DNA of 64,000 bases from the NCBI RefSeq assembly GCF_003570995.1, contig NZ_QXIY01000002.1, forward strand, positions 62,001 through 126,000, given 5' to 3'. Shown here piece after piece: positions 7,954 through 17,100 of this stretch (position 1 is the stretch's first letter; every line of letters begins with the position of its first letter). A model generated the notes under the pieces. It saw only the letters and a list, made by a program, of their open reading frames with translations, made no database searches and had not been told where the DNA came from. The DNA comes from Candidatus Cryosericum septentrionale. GTDB taxonomy: Bacteria > Caldisericota > Caldisericia > Cryosericales > Cryosericaceae. A program made the position numbers and the translations under genes.

Positions 7954-9573
7954 ATGAGGAAAGCTTCTATACTTCTCTTGATTATCGTTTCATTGCTGGC
8001 GACTTCGTTCGCAGGGATTGGCCGAATTCCCGCGGCAAGTGCTCTGACTGCTCCGACAGTCACCCTGAGTACATACCAGGCAGGAGCTGCTGCCACATAC
8101 ACGATCAGTTTCTGGACGGGGGCGGTTGGGGCGCTGCAGGCCAATTATGACAAGATCACCGTGACGTTCCCTAGTGGCACGGTGCTTCCCGCTACGATTG
8201 CCCACGACCTCGTCAAAGTCAACAACTACCCGGCGTACTTGGTGACGCCCTCTGGAAATCGTCTGGACATTACGCCGACGATGAATGCGACCGCCAACTC
8301 GCCCATCCAGATCGTGATCGACAAAACGGCCAACATCAAGAACCCTCCAACAGCCCAATCATATACGTTGCAGGCATCTACGAGCATCGAGACAACGCCC
8401 GTCACCAGTGCCGCCTACACAATTGCGAACCTGCCCCGGACGCTTATCATTGTCTCGCCCGCCAACCCGGACGGACTAGCGTTGTTCTACAAGACACGTC
8501 CGACCATTGTTCTTATGGCGACCAGTTCGACAGACCCGACGCCTGTCGTCTACTATTCCATCAACGGCGGCGCCCAGCAGACGTATGCAGCTCCATTCCA
8601 GCTCCCGGACGGCAACGTGACACTCACGTACCACGCGCGTGACCGTCAGGGCAACCAGGAGGACGTACAGACCTTCACTGCCAAAGTGGACGCGACAACC
8701 CCGAGCATCACCATTACCCTCCCCGCCGACGGAACAGTCACTGGACAGGCGACGATCGGCGTGCAGGGAAGGACGGAAGCAGGTGCGATGCTGACCGTAG
8801 CCGGAGCAGCAGTGCCCATTTCGGCGCAGGGAGAGTTCCAGACCCAGGTGACGCTGAAGGACGGACAGCAGTCTATCGTGTTCACCGCCATGGACGTCGC
8901 TGGAAACGTTGGCCAGGCACAGCTCAAGGTCACCCTTGACACGACGCCCCCAGTCCTGACGATAACGAAGCCCGTCATGTACTCCATAGTGCTCACGAAT
9001 GTGTGTGAGGTTGTCGGCAAGACGGAGCCCGGCGCAATAGTGAAAATTGCTGGCGCTGCGGTCAGTGTGAACGCCGATGGCAGCTTCAGCTTCAACGTCA
9101 TGCTGAAGGAGGGCAACAACCTCATCGACATGACGGCGACAGATGCTATCGGTAATCAGCGCAAGACTGCTATCCCAGTGACCTACAAGGCCCAGACGCT
9201 CATCCAGCTTCAGGTAGGCAACAAGAGCGCTATGGTCAACGATGTCAAGAAGACGCTGCAGGCGGCTCCCATCAACGTGAAGGGTGTCGTCATGGTCCCG
9301 CTCCGGTTCATCGGAGAGGCGTTCGGAGCCGTGGTTACCTGGGACCCTGTGTTCCAGATTATTGATATTGAACTGAAGGGTTTGTCGATTCGTCTTCAGC
9401 TCGGAACCAACTATGCATCCGTTGCAGGCAAGAAGGTCATATTGCAGGGTATCCCTGTCAGTATGAAGGGGACGACCATGGTCCCGATTCGTTTCATTGG
9501 AGAGGCATTTGGTGCCCAGGTTGTCTGGAACGCGCCTACCCAGGGCATCGACATCACGTATCCGAAGCCCTGA
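7954..9573 (+). CDS. Secreted Ig-like protein with two copper-amine-oxidase-N (stalk) domains
   Basis: This 539-residue extracytoplasmic protein has a signal peptide at residues 1-30 ending near PAASA. An N-terminal beta-rich region follows, then two Ig-like (Big/FN3-type) domains at about residues 245-420, each with a TEAGAMLTVAG or TEPGAIVKIAG motif. Two C-terminal stalk domains repeat the MVPLRFIGEAFGA/MVPIRFIGEAFGA motif at about 445 and 510, the Cu_amine_oxidN1 signature. Such stalks are common in surface proteins of Firmicutes and related phyla, and imply a cell-envelope adhesive or structural role. AGGAGGGG at 7942-7949 supports ATG 7954; a TTG is directly before it. It is probably followed by the SIMPL gene in one unit. 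Confidence 0.85.
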   Translation: MRKASILLLIIVSLLATSFAGIGRIPAASALTAPTVTLSTYQAGAAATYTISFWTGAVGALQANYDKITVTFPSGTVLPATIAHDLVKVNNYPAYLVTPSGNRLDITPTMNATANSPIQIVIDKTANIKNPPTAQSYTLQASTSIETTPVTSAAYTIANLPRTLIIVSPANPDGLALFYKTRPTIVLMATSSTDPTPVVYYSINGGAQQTYAAPFQLPDGNVTLTYHARDRQGNQEDVQTFTAKVDATTPSITITLPADGTVTGQATIGVQGRTEAGAMLTVAGAAVPISAQGEFQTQVTLKDGQQSIVFTAMDVAGNVGQAQLKVTLDTTPPVLTITKPVMYSIVLTNVCEVVGKTEPGAIVKIAGAAVSVNADGSFSFNVMLKEGNNLIDMTATDAIGNQRKTAIPVTYKAQTLIQLQVGNKSAMVNDVKKTLQAAPINVKGVVMVPLRFIGEAFGAVVTWDPVFQIIDIELKGLSIRLQLGTNYASVAGKKVILQGIPVSMKGTTMVPIRFIGEAFGAQVVWNAPTQGIDITYPKP

Positions 9574-9617
9574 GTAAGGGCTGAGGGCGAAGGACCGTCC
9601 ACAGAGGAGGTGTCATC

Positions 9618-10328
9618 ATGAAACATGAGGGACTGATCGTCGGTCTGCTGGTCGTTACGGTCGTCTGTTCCACGGCAGCGCTTGCTCTGGGTATTGCACG
9701 CCTCCCGCGTGCGTCCAGGGTTGTCGCTGCCACCGGCACGGCCCAGAAGTCGTTTGTACCAGATATCGCCCAGTTGGACCTGGGTGTCCAGACGGATGCT
9801 CCGACAGTGCAGAAGGCTCAACAGGACAACCTGGCGACGATGAACGGCGTCCTGGCTACCCTGAAGGCGGCCGGCGCCAAGAGCGAAGACATCCAGACCA
9901 GCAGTTTCTACATCAACCAGAACTTCGACTATTCAAGTGGGAAGTCGGCGAAACCGACCGGGTGGCATGTCAGCAATACCGTGACCGTCCGCGTCAAGCC
10001 GGATCTCGTTTCGGCCGTCATCGACGCGGCTTCAAAGGCCGGGGCGAACATCTTCAACAGTATCAGCTTCGATATCAGCAATCGGGAGGAGCTGAAGGCA
10101 GGACTCATGAAGGATGCCATGGCGAACGCCCGGGCCAAAGCCCTCGGAACGCTGGCAGGCACAACTCATTCCCTGGGTGACATCGTTTCGATAGCGGCAG
10201 ACTGGTCAGGGCCTTCTGTGGTCTATGCTGGTCCGCAGGGAATGGGGGGCGGTACAGGTTTCGTCCCCGTGGAAACCGGCACCAATGTTCTGTCGGTCTC
10301 GGTATCCATCAGTTTCGAGCTCGACTGA
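9618..10328 (+). CDS. SIMPL-domain (DUF541) secreted/membrane-anchored protein
   Basis: This 236-residue protein has an N-terminal hydrophobic segment (residues 7-28), most likely an uncleaved anchor or signal peptide, followed by a SIMPL/DUF541 domain. Typical features are VVAATGTAQKSFVPDIAQLDLGV-like beta strands (seen in pieces) and the helix with DAMANARAKALGTLAG near residues 165-190. SIMPL proteins are periplasmic or surface proteins of unclear function, some oligomeric and stress-linked. The start has GAGGAGGTG 7 bases upstream. It lies 44 bases after the stalk protein. A 14-bp perfect hairpin follows. Confidence 0.9.
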   Translation: MKHEGLIVGLLVVTVVCSTAALALGIARLPRASRVVAATGTAQKSFVPDIAQLDLGVQTDAPTVQKAQQDNLATMNGVLATLKAAGAKSEDIQTSSFYINQNFDYSSGKSAKPTGWHVSNTVTVRVKPDLVSAVIDAASKAGANIFNSISFDISNREELKAGLMKDAMANARAKALGTLAGTTHSLGDIVSIAADWSGPSVVYAGPQGMGGGTGFVPVETGTNVLSVSVSISFELD

Positions 10329-10354
10329 AGGTTTTGCTGGCATACTGTTCGTCC

Positions 10355-10389
10355 GTTTCGCCCCGTCGTTATGTCCGACGGGGCGAAAC
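10355..10389. terminator. 14-bp perfect hairpin after the SIMPL gene
   Basis: GTTTCGCCCCGTCG at 10355-10368 pairs perfectly with 10376-10389 around a 7-base loop. There is no T-run behind it, so it may be a Rho-assisted terminator or an mRNA 3' stabiliser. It ends the stalk/SIMPL unit. Confidence 0.65.
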
Positions 10390-10427
10390 CATGTTGTAGG
10401 TGTTGCATACGGGCGGCAGGATGGTAG

Positions 10428-10433
10428 TATAAT
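10428..10433 (+). promoter_or_regulatory. Candidate -10 box upstream of the two-component system
   Basis: A perfect TATAAT at 10428-10433, about 150 bases before the response-regulator start, is the best -10 in this gap. The nearest -35-like hexamer (TTGCAT at 10403) is spaced 19 bases, so this is tentative. It would imply a leader of about 140 bases. Confidence 0.35.
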
Positions 10434-10583
10434 TTCATGTTCTTCACAATTGGGAATGGGAATCCAGTTGAATGCCACTTCTTGGCGTGATTGAACCGCA
10501 CGCGCTATTCATGCTGACTTGCGGTTCACTGTCTGTTCACACAGAGCGATGACACAATCATCCATCGAGGGTAGAATACAGCC

Positions 10584-11276
10584 ATGAAGAAAATACTTGT
10601 AGTCGAAGACGAAGAGAACATCCGTACGCTCGAGAAGCTCTATCTGCAGAAGGAAGGCTATGAACCCGTTCTGGCCGCGACCGGGCGCGAGGCATTGCGC
10701 CTGTTCGACGAGCAGAAACCTGATCTTGTGATCCTGGACCTCATGCTGCCCGAGCTGAGCGGCGAGGAGGTCTGCCGCGAAATCCGCAAGAAGTCGACTG
10801 TGCCGATTATCATAGTGACGGCCAAGAGTGATGAGATCCAGAAGCTGGAAGGCCTGGAGATCGGCGCAGATGACTATGTGACCAAGCCCTTCAGCCCGCG
10901 TGAGCTCATGGCCCGCATCAAGGCGGCGCTCAGGCGGTATGACTGGGAGCGTCTGGCTGACACGGCGCCGGTGGAGAAACTGGTCTTCAAGGATATCGTC
11001 GTCTATCCGGGCAAGCACCGCGTTGTCAAGGCGGGCAAGGACATCATGCTCACCCCCAAGGAATTCGAGGTGTTTACGCTACTGGTCAAAGCCAACGGCG
11101 AACCTGTCTCGCGTTCCAGCCTCATCAAAGAGATCTACGGCGGCAGCGATGACGAAGTCTTCGACCGTACCATCGATGCCTACATCAAGAATATCCGCAA
11201 GAAAATCCAGGACGACCCCGGAAACCCGACGTACATCGAATCCATCTACGGAGTCGGATACCGTATCCTGGTGTAA
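10584..11276 (+). CDS. OmpR/PhoB-family response regulator
   Basis: This 230-residue DNA-binding regulator has a receiver domain (1-120) with acidic pocket residues E8/D9, phosphoacceptor D52 (VILDLMLPELSG) and conserved K101 (VTKPFSP). A winged-helix DNA-binding domain (about 130-230) follows, with PKEFEVFTLLVKANGEPVS and the final IESIYGVGYRI motif. It is the output half of a two-component system with the kinase that begins 9 bases downstream. The recognised signal and target genes are unknown. Confidence 0.95.
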   Translation: MKKILVVEDEENIRTLEKLYLQKEGYEPVLAATGREALRLFDEQKPDLVILDLMLPELSGEEVCREIRKKSTVPIIIVTAKSDEIQKLEGLEIGADDYVTKPFSPRELMARIKAALRRYDWERLADTAPVEKLVFKDIVVYPGKHRVVKAGKDIMLTPKEFEVFTLLVKANGEPVSRSSLIKEIYGGSDDEVFDRTIDAYIKNIRKKIQDDPGNPTYIESIYGVGYRILV

Positions 11277-11285
11277 CGTGACCTG

Positions 11286-12452
11286 TTGAAGAAGACGTCC
11301 AGCTTCCATACCAGGCTGATCCTCAGCTACGCGGCGCTTCTGGTACTGGTCATGGTGCTGTCGATCACCATAGCGGACGCCTTCTTCATACGGGCATTCA
11401 AGACCTTCCTGGCCGGCGGATATGGGTCGCCCTTTGGCATCGAGTCGATGGTCATCGAGCCAAACAGCTATCTGCTGACCACTACGTATCTCAAGTTCCA
11501 TGACATGATGCGTCTCTCCGTGTGGATCGGCGGATGCGCCGTCATGTTGATCGCGCTCGGCGTGGCAAGCTGGTTCACGCGACGCTTCTCTCAGCCCATC
11601 TCCGGGTTCGCCAGCTTTGCCGACCGCATCGGCCATGGCGACTACGGCGCACAGACCTCGAACAATCAGGGACTGCGTGAGTTTGCCGAGCTGTCCGACT
11701 CGCTCAATCACATGGCACACGAACTGAAGTGCCGTGACGAGGTGGAGCAGGAACTCTTCTCCAACCTTTCTCACGAGCTTCGCACCCCCTTGACAGTCAT
11801 CAAGGGCTACATGGAAGCTCTCGACGCCGGGCTGATCTCCAGCCCTCAGGAGCTGCACTCGGCGGCAGAGGCGATTTCCCAGGAGACGGCCAATCTCGAG
11901 ATCATGATCAACGAATTGCGGCAGCTTGCCCAGATCGACAATAATGCCGTCATGCCCGAGGAGTCAGACTTCGACGTCAATGAGGTGCTGGGGTATATCT
12001 GGCGAAGATTCGCCCCCATCGCTGCGGCCCGTGGAGTCCTGCTGCCGCACCAGTTCGAGGCGAACGTGAAGGTTCATCTCGACCGTCAGCTTCTGGACAG
12101 GGCAGTGGCCAATCTGCTGAGCAACGCCATTACTGCCACGCCGTCGGGACACTGCGTGACCCTCTCCAGCGCAATCGATGAGTCGCGCGGGGTCAACATC
12201 GTCGTCGAGGACACCGGGTCCGGGATTCCCGAAGAAGACTTGGCTCATGTGTTCGAACGCTTCTTCAGGGGGGACCGTTCGCGCAACAGGAGGAGCGGAG
12301 GCCTGGGCCTCGGTCTTCCCATTGCCAGGGATCTCGTAGAGATCGAAGGTGGTCGTCTCGACATCAGGAGCACGGTAGGTGTCGGCACACGCGTAACCGT
12401 CTCCTATCCGCGGTCTGTCATCGTACGCGACGAGTCCCTTCTGACTTCCTGA
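11286..12452 (+). CDS. Membrane sensor histidine kinase
   Basis: This 388-residue kinase is paired with the preceding regulator. TM1 is at about 11-37, a short extracytoplasmic loop of ~40 residues follows, and TM2 is at 78-97. A HAMP-like linker comes next, then HisKA with phospho-accepting H163 (FSNLSHELRTPLTVIKGY), and a HATPase_c domain with N box NLLSNAITA, G1 VEDTGSGIP and G2 GGLGLGL. The start is the TTG at 11286; later ATGs would remove part of TM1. The short sensor loop suggests a membrane or small-ligand signal, but nothing identifies it. Confidence 0.93.
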   Translation: MKKTSSFHTRLILSYAALLVLVMVLSITIADAFFIRAFKTFLAGGYGSPFGIESMVIEPNSYLLTTTYLKFHDMMRLSVWIGGCAVMLIALGVASWFTRRFSQPISGFASFADRIGHGDYGAQTSNNQGLREFAELSDSLNHMAHELKCRDEVEQELFSNLSHELRTPLTVIKGYMEALDAGLISSPQELHSAAEAISQETANLEIMINELRQLAQIDNNAVMPEESDFDVNEVLGYIWRRFAPIAAARGVLLPHQFEANVKVHLDRQLLDRAVANLLSNAITATPSGHCVTLSSAIDESRGVNIVVEDTGSGIPEEDLAHVFERFFRGDRSRNRRSGGLGLGLPIARDLVEIEGGRLDIRSTVGVGTRVTVSYPRSVIVRDESLLTS

Positions 12453-12536
12453 AGAGCTCGTCTTGCACCTGTCGCCCTCAGAGTTACACTGACACCTGCG
12501 GCCCGGGACGGCCGACTTGTTCACAGGGGATGGTCC

Positions 12537-12998
12537 ATGGCCGGAGACAACATGTTGCGCGCCGAAGTTCGTCAGACTGAAGGACTCACATTCGTGGCAC
12601 GCGGTCCTTCCAATCACTGGGTTGTTCTGGATACATCCGAATCGGGTGGCGGTCACGGGGCGGGGTCCAACCCCATGGAACTGTTACTGATGGCGCTTGG
12701 TGGATGCACGGGGATGGACATCGTGTCGATCCTCGCCAAGATGAAAGAGTCGTATGCGGGATTCCGTGTCGAGCTGTCCGGCGAACGTGCGGAGGAGCAC
12801 CCTCACCGGTTCACCCGCATCTACGTCGACTACTACCTGACGAGTGACAGTGTTCTGACGGACAACGTTGTCAAGGCGGTCAGACTGTCCGCCGAGAAGT
12901 ACTGCTCCGTCGGCGGGACATTGGGCCCGGGTGTCGCCTTGGTCCACAGGTATCACATCATCCGTGGCACAGGCGAGGAGACCGGCGAGGTTGTCTGA
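12537..12998 (+). CDS. OsmC-family peroxiredoxin
   Basis: This 153-residue OsmC/Ohr-fold protein has the two conserved cysteines of the family: C57 in ALGGCTGMDIVSIL and C123 in EKYCSVGGTL. OsmC-type proteins reduce organic hydroperoxides with a Cys pair. The GCTGMD form resembles the YhfA/OsmC-like subgroup, whose substrate is less clear. It is a single gene; AGGGGATGG upstream is a modest RBS, and the ATG at 12552 is an alternative start. REP-like palindromes begin right after it. Confidence 0.92.
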   Translation: MAGDNMLRAEVRQTEGLTFVARGPSNHWVVLDTSESGGGHGAGSNPMELLLMALGGCTGMDIVSILAKMKESYAGFRVELSGERAEEHPHRFTRIYVDYYLTSDSVLTDNVVKAVRLSAEKYCSVGGTLGPGVALVHRYHIIRGTGEETGEVV

Positions 12999-13007
12999 TC
13001 TCTATAC

Positions 13008-13150
13008 GTCATTCCCGCGCCTCTGTCCTTCCCGCAGTGCTCTGTCATTCCCGCGAAGGCGGGAATCCATCCTTGCATCATCGCGTGGGTCCCCGCCTCC
13101 CTCCGTCATTCCCGCCTCCCTCCGTCATTCCCGCGAAGGCGGGAATCCAT
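13008..13150. repeat. REP-like palindrome cluster
   Basis: Two identical 20-bp palindromes of the form ATTCCCGCG-AA-GGCGGGAAT lie at 13047-13066 and 13127-13146, each preceded by GTC and followed by CCAT. Degenerate half copies (GTCATTCCCGC) lie between them and before them. The same family occurs at 14329-14410, 17437-17522 and 58464-58525. These are intergenic extragenic-palindrome-type repeats. Confidence 0.85.
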
Positions 13151-13253
13151 TCCTGTGTCACCATATGGATCGACGCCTTTTCTCTATTCACGCTGAATTG
13201 AGATGATGCAGCGCGTTTGTTTACTCTGGCCCATGATTTGATATGATAAGGAT

Positions 13254-13688
13254 ATGGGAGCCAGAAGACACAGGAAGGGACACCAGGATCAGCCACCCGT
13301 TGGGGCGTCGGTCGCCGTATCGCGCAAGAAGGATGCGGCTGCGCCGAGAGGTGTGACAGCAAACATCTCGCAGGACCATACGCTCGACGCGATCTTCGAT
13401 CCCGCGCATATACGTCTGAGCAGCGTCATGCAGCGCCAGTCTGAGCTGGCGACGCTCGCTTGGCACTTCGCCCTTGCGTCCGTGTTCGTGCCGGTGGCCG
13501 GCATTGTCCTCGGTCTTCTCGCGGTCCTGTTCGCGCGCGAAGCCCAGGACATGTTCGACCTTGTCGGGGGGGCCGACTTCGACAGGCGCCGGGCGCACAA
13601 GTCTCTTGTCATTGGAGGCACGATGACAGGGGCCTGGCTGATCGGGACGATCGTGCTCATTTTTGTCCTCGCATCCAAGGGATCCTAG
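13254..13688 (+). CDS. Small membrane protein, function unknown
   Basis: This 144-residue protein has a basic, Ala/Pro-rich N-terminus (1-65) and two transmembrane helices at about 75-97 and 118-140. They are separated by a charged loop with GGADFDRRRAHKS. The layout resembles DUF4190-like two-helix membrane proteins, but the similarity is only of shape. The start at 13254 has a weak AAGGAT RBS. It stands alone between repeat-rich gaps. No function can be assigned. Confidence 0.6.
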   Translation: MGARRHRKGHQDQPPVGASVAVSRKKDAAAPRGVTANISQDHTLDAIFDPAHIRLSSVMQRQSELATLAWHFALASVFVPVAGIVLGLLAVLFAREAQDMFDLVGGADFDRRRAHKSLVIGGTMTGAWLIGTIVLIFVLASKGS

Positions 13689-13791
13689 TGCCGTGTCGCG
13701 TCCACGCCGCAGTAATCCAGACAATCCGAACGACGCGACACCAGTCTCCGACACAGAGACTGGCCGGTTGTCACAAATGCAGTAGACTGCC

Positions 13792-14274
13792 TCAGAACTT
13801 GTAACCGAACCGTCGCAGCAGGGCCTTTCTGTCCGCCGCGTCGCCGTCGCTCTCAACGCCCTTTGGTTTCTCTCCGTCGATGACGCCGAGGATGCCGCGG
13901 CCGGCTCCGTCGTCCGCAACGATCACCTTGAGTGCGTTCGCCGTGGCAGCAAAGATGCTGCAGACCTCTGGCACGGTCTTGATGGCGTTCAGGACATTGA
14001 CGGGGAAGGCATTGCCAAGCAACAGGACGAAGATGTGTCCCGCGCCGATGGCTAGGGCGTTGTCCCGTGCGAGGTTGATCAGGCGCTGATCGGTCCCCGC
14101 GCACCGCACCAGGCAGACCCCGGACGCCTCGTTGAACGCCAGCCCGAACTTCACGCCCGGCACGGCGTTCACCACAGCCTCGTAGATGTCCTCGACACTC
14201 TTGATGAAGTGCGTCTGCCCAATGATGACGTTCATGTCTTCGTCCTTTGTGACCGTTACCAGCTCCAGTTGCAT
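13792..14274 (-). CDS. Adenosine-specific kinase family protein (PF04008)
   Basis: This 160-residue protein matches the adenosine-specific kinase family. Recognisable elements are LVTVTKDEDMNVIIGQTHFI near the start, KFGLAFNEASG, GHIFVLLLGNAFPVNVLNAI, and IFAATANALKVIVAD followed by GRGILGVIDG. The family is found mostly in archaea and deep-branching thermophilic bacteria; the name comes from work on an archaeal member, and the physiological role is unclear. A good RBS (GGAGGTGATGCC) precedes the ATG at 14274. It converges on the small membrane protein gene. Confidence 0.9.
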   Translation of the reverse strand: MQLELVTVTKDEDMNVIIGQTHFIKSVEDIYEAVVNAVPGVKFGLAFNEASGVCLVRCAGTDQRLINLARDNALAIGAGHIFVLLLGNAFPVNVLNAIKTVPEVCSIFAATANALKVIVADDGAGRGILGVIDGEKPKGVESDGDAADRKALLRRFGYKF

Positions 14275-14328
14275 GGCATCACCTCCACAGTCATTGTAGC
14301 GCTGGAAGCGCAGGAGCCAACCGCTCCG

Positions 14329-14411
14329 TCATTCCCGCGCTCTCCGTCATTTCCCCCGCCTCCCTCCGTCATTTCCCCATGCCTTCCGTCATTCCCGCGC
14401 AGGCGGGAATC
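14329..14411. repeat. REP-like palindrome cluster, second copy
   Basis: A full palindrome ATTCCCGCG-CA-GGCGGGAAT lies at 14391-14410. It is preceded by four partial CGTCATTCCC/CGTCATTTCCCC motifs from 14327 on. It is the same family as the cluster near 13.1 kb and lies in the promoter-side gap of the adenosine-specific kinase gene. Confidence 0.8.
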
Positions 14412-15349
14412 CATTCTGTCCTCCTTTACCTCTATTTTGGATAAGTCGTAGAAGACGCAGGCCGTCGCTCAAAGGGCTGACGTGTCGACAGGATTGTATT
14501 AAGGCTGCCTCGGCGGTGCTGTGCAGCCGAATGTCCGATGAATACTGCGTAGACGTGGGGGAGTTGATAAGTCCGGGACACGTTGTAAACTAACCCGCGT
14601 TCTCAGGACTGGGGCCACGTTCCTTTTCGGGTCGTATGCAACCTTTTGGCACCAACTGGGATATCATAGTTGAAAGGCACTTGAAGGAAAAGTTCGCACA
14701 TTGTGCTGACCATCCGGACCGCCGGGTCAATGATTGCAGTAGTCTGCCGGCAGGTCATCGACATGACAGCGCGCGAAGGTGACCAAGACTGGCCGTGGTT
14801 GTGCTTTTCGCACGCATTCAGGTTCTCCTCTGCATCAGCCCAGGCCCCTTCAAATTGGTTGGACAGCCGCCGTAGTCGAGTGTCTCAAGCTCGTCGACGT
14901 CGGCAGCCGCCTCGGGTCGTACCACCAGCGACCGGCGGTGTCCTCGAAAAGCTCCTGCGATGGTGGTGGGTAGTCACGTGTATCGGGGTCGGCAGGTTTA
15001 TCGCGGTCGGACGTTGACAGGTCCGGCATAGGGTTTTCATCAATATCTGTCAGCTTACTTCCGAAGGTGGGCGTTAATGAAACTTGGTGAGCAAGAAGTA
15101 CATGTGGGACCCTCTCCTATGGGTTCGTGTGTCTTCCTCCAGAGGAAACTCAGATTAAATTGGAAACCAGTTGGAGGGAACAATAAACTTCCAATTTTTG
15201 ATATTGGCACCTTAACTAAGAAGGAATAGAGGTTTAGAAAGAAGGGAGCAAATGACGAGAGGAAAGACCGGTTGATATATGACATTCGGGAAAGACTGAA
15301 AAAATCCTATAAGTCTTGACCAGAAATGGCAAGCAAGGAAAGGAGACTT
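14412..15349. other. 938-bp region without a supported gene
   Basis: No gene is convincing here. The left half is GC-rich. It holds a 48-codon frame (14636-14782) without RBS and a longer frame (14703-15017) of low-complexity Arg/Pro content that lacks any domain. From about 15050 the sequence becomes clearly AT-richer, leading into the repeat-protein gene. The region may hold decayed coding sequence and the promoter of the next gene. Confidence 0.5.
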
Positions 15350-17071
15350 ATGAAAAAGATTCTAAGTATTATTCTTACAGCAACAATGGTATTCTCCCTT
15401 GTTGCTGCATTCAGAGCACCAACTGCAAGCGCAGTATTATCATATGTAACAACAAACCCTGCAACCTTAGTAGCTCCAACAAGTGCAACACTGAACGGTA
15501 TTGTTGGCGAAGCTGACGCAGACTACACTTCTTTCTGGTGGGGGACAACAGATCCTGATTATGATTATATTAAGGCAGGAGCCAACCCTACTATTGAATC
15601 AGGTTGGGCTTACTACGATATTAGCGGTGCTCAATCAGTGGGTACTTCATTCAGCCATAACCTTACAGGCCTTACATCAGGCACTCAATATTACTTCGTA
15701 GCATGGGCTCGGGTTGGTGGAGTTTGGCATCCTGATTCTGTTTTGTCATTTACCACCGTTTATGTAACAACAGACCTTGCAACCTCAATAACTCCAACAA
15801 GTGCAACACTGAACGGCACCAATGGGGGTAATGACGCAGATAATACTTCTTTCTGGTGGGGAACATCATCAGCTGGCCCATTTACGGCTGCAGTCGACCC
15901 CAGCGGTCAACTTCCATCTGGTTGGTCTTATTCTTCTACTGGTACTGGAGCCCGATTAGCTGGCAATCCATTCAACGACGCTCTTACAGGCCTTACACCA
16001 AGCACTCAATATTACTTCGTAGCTTGGTCTCTTGTCGGTGATACATGGTATCCCGGCGCAATCTTGAATTTCACCACGCAAGCAGCCGCTAATGTTATCA
16101 CTAACCCTGCAACTGTTGTGACTTCAAATGATGCAACACTGAATGGCGTCAATGGGCCTGCTGGCGCTACGGGGCACTCATTCTGGGTTTCGCTAGCTAC
16201 GTTCAGCACTGCGAGCCCGATAATTCCGGCTGACGTCTATTCTACGCCTGACTTTGGCGCTATTACTGCAAATACCGCTTTCTCCGCTTCTCTTTCGTCT
16301 ATTACGACTACGGGTGTTCCTACTAATCTCCCTGCGGTAACACCGGGCACGACATACTACTTCGCAGCTTGGTCTTTTGTTGGCGGGACATGGTATCCCG
16401 GCGCAATCTTGAATTTCACCACGCAAGCAGCTGCTAATGTCATCACTAACCCTGCAACTGGTGTGACCTCGACTGATGCAACACTGAACGGCACCAATGG
16501 GGGTAATGACGCAGATAATACTTCTTTCTGGTGGGGAACATCATCAGCTGGCCCATTTACGGCTGCAGTCGACCCCAGCGGTCAACTTCCATCTGGTTGG
16601 TCTTATTCTTCTACTGGTACTGGAGCCCGATTAGCTGGCAATCCATTCAACGACGCTCTTACAGGCCTTACATCAGGCACTCAATATTACTTCGTAGCAT
16701 GGGCTCAGGTTGATGGAATTTGGTACCCTGGTGATGTTTTGTCATTTACCACCTCGGCGACCTATACACCCTTGGAAGTCGTGGGTCCATTCGCACCGCT
16801 TATGAAGAATGGAATCGGAATAGGACAGTTCAAAGCTGGAAGCACCATTCCCGTCAAGTTCCAACTTACTGATGGCACGAGCCTGATAACAACCGCGACA
16901 GGTACGGTGACGATCGGTTCTGCCAGCGCTTCATTCCGATGGGACGCCACAGCACAACAGTACATCGCTAACGTCAAGACAGACAAGGCGGTAATTGGTA
17001 CTAGTGTGTCAGTGGTATTGGCGGTAGATCAAGCTGGAAATCAGACAATCGCTACCATCGACCTGCGTTAG
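15350..17071 (+). CDS. Secreted repeat protein with FN3-like repeats and a PxKF-type C-terminal domain
   Basis: This 573-residue secreted protein has a signal peptide at residues 1-28 (ILSIILTATMVFSLVAAF, then TASA). It is followed by about four ~100-residue beta-sandwich repeats. Each starts near TNPAT...TSATLNG, contains TSFWWGT, and closes with GTQYYFVAW...W(Y/H)PG..L.FTT, the look of fibronectin-III-like modules. Two repeats are identical over 195 bp of DNA. The C-terminus (from about 480) has PFAPLMKNG and FKAGSTIPVKFQLTDG, a PxKF-type domain of surface proteins. The start at 15350 has AAAGGAG; an upstream ATG at 15326 gives only eight extra residues. The gene is AT-richer than its surroundings, which suggests transfer. 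Confidence 0.85.
   Translation: MKKILSIILTATMVFSLVAAFRAPTASAVLSYVTTNPATLVAPTSATLNGIVGEADADYTSFWWGTTDPDYDYIKAGANPTIESGWAYYDISGAQSVGTSFSHNLTGLTSGTQYYFVAWARVGGVWHPDSVLSFTTVYVTTDLATSITPTSATLNGTNGGNDADNTSFWWGTSSAGPFTAAVDPSGQLPSGWSYSSTGTGARLAGNPFNDALTGLTPSTQYYFVAWSLVGDTWYPGAILNFTTQAAANVITNPATVVTSNDATLNGVNGPAGATGHSFWVSLATFSTASPIIPADVYSTPDFGAITANTAFSASLSSITTTGVPTNLPAVTPGTTYYFAAWSFVGGTWYPGAILNFTTQAAANVITNPATGVTSTDATLNGTNGGNDADNTSFWWGTSSAGPFTAAVDPSGQLPSGWSYSSTGTGARLAGNPFNDALTGLTSGTQYYFVAWAQVDGIWYPGDVLSFTTSATYTPLEVVGPFAPLMKNGIGIGQFKAGSTIPVKFQLTDGTSLITTATGTVTIGSASASFRWDATAQQYIANVKTDKAVIGTSVSVVLAVDQAGNQTIATIDLR
15803..15997 (+). repeat. 195-bp perfect direct repeat, copy 1
   Basis: This stretch is identical base for base to 16478-16672 (offset 675). 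It encodes one FN3-like module of the repeat protein. Perfect identity at synonymous positions indicates recent duplication or gene conversion. Confidence 0.95.
16478..16672 (+). repeat. 195-bp perfect direct repeat, copy 2
   Basis: This is the second copy of the 15803-15997 repeat. A shorter near-identical stretch around GGTATCCCGGCGCAATCTTG also occurs twice, near 16049 and 16391, so the gene has several recombination-prone blocks. Confidence 0.95.
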
Positions 17072-17100
17072 ATAATTCCTTTTCTCTCTCTAAGTAATCC

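Noticed and set aside
14636..14782. 48-codon frame with reasonable protein composition
   Set aside because: No RBS, no recognised family; at most a gene remnant.
14703..15017. 104-codon frame in the junction region
   Set aside because: Low-complexity Arg-rich protein without RBS or similarity.
15803..16672. CRISPR-like spacing of repeats
   Set aside because: The repeats are 195 bp long, in frame within a coding sequence and only two copies; no CRISPR array is visible in the window.
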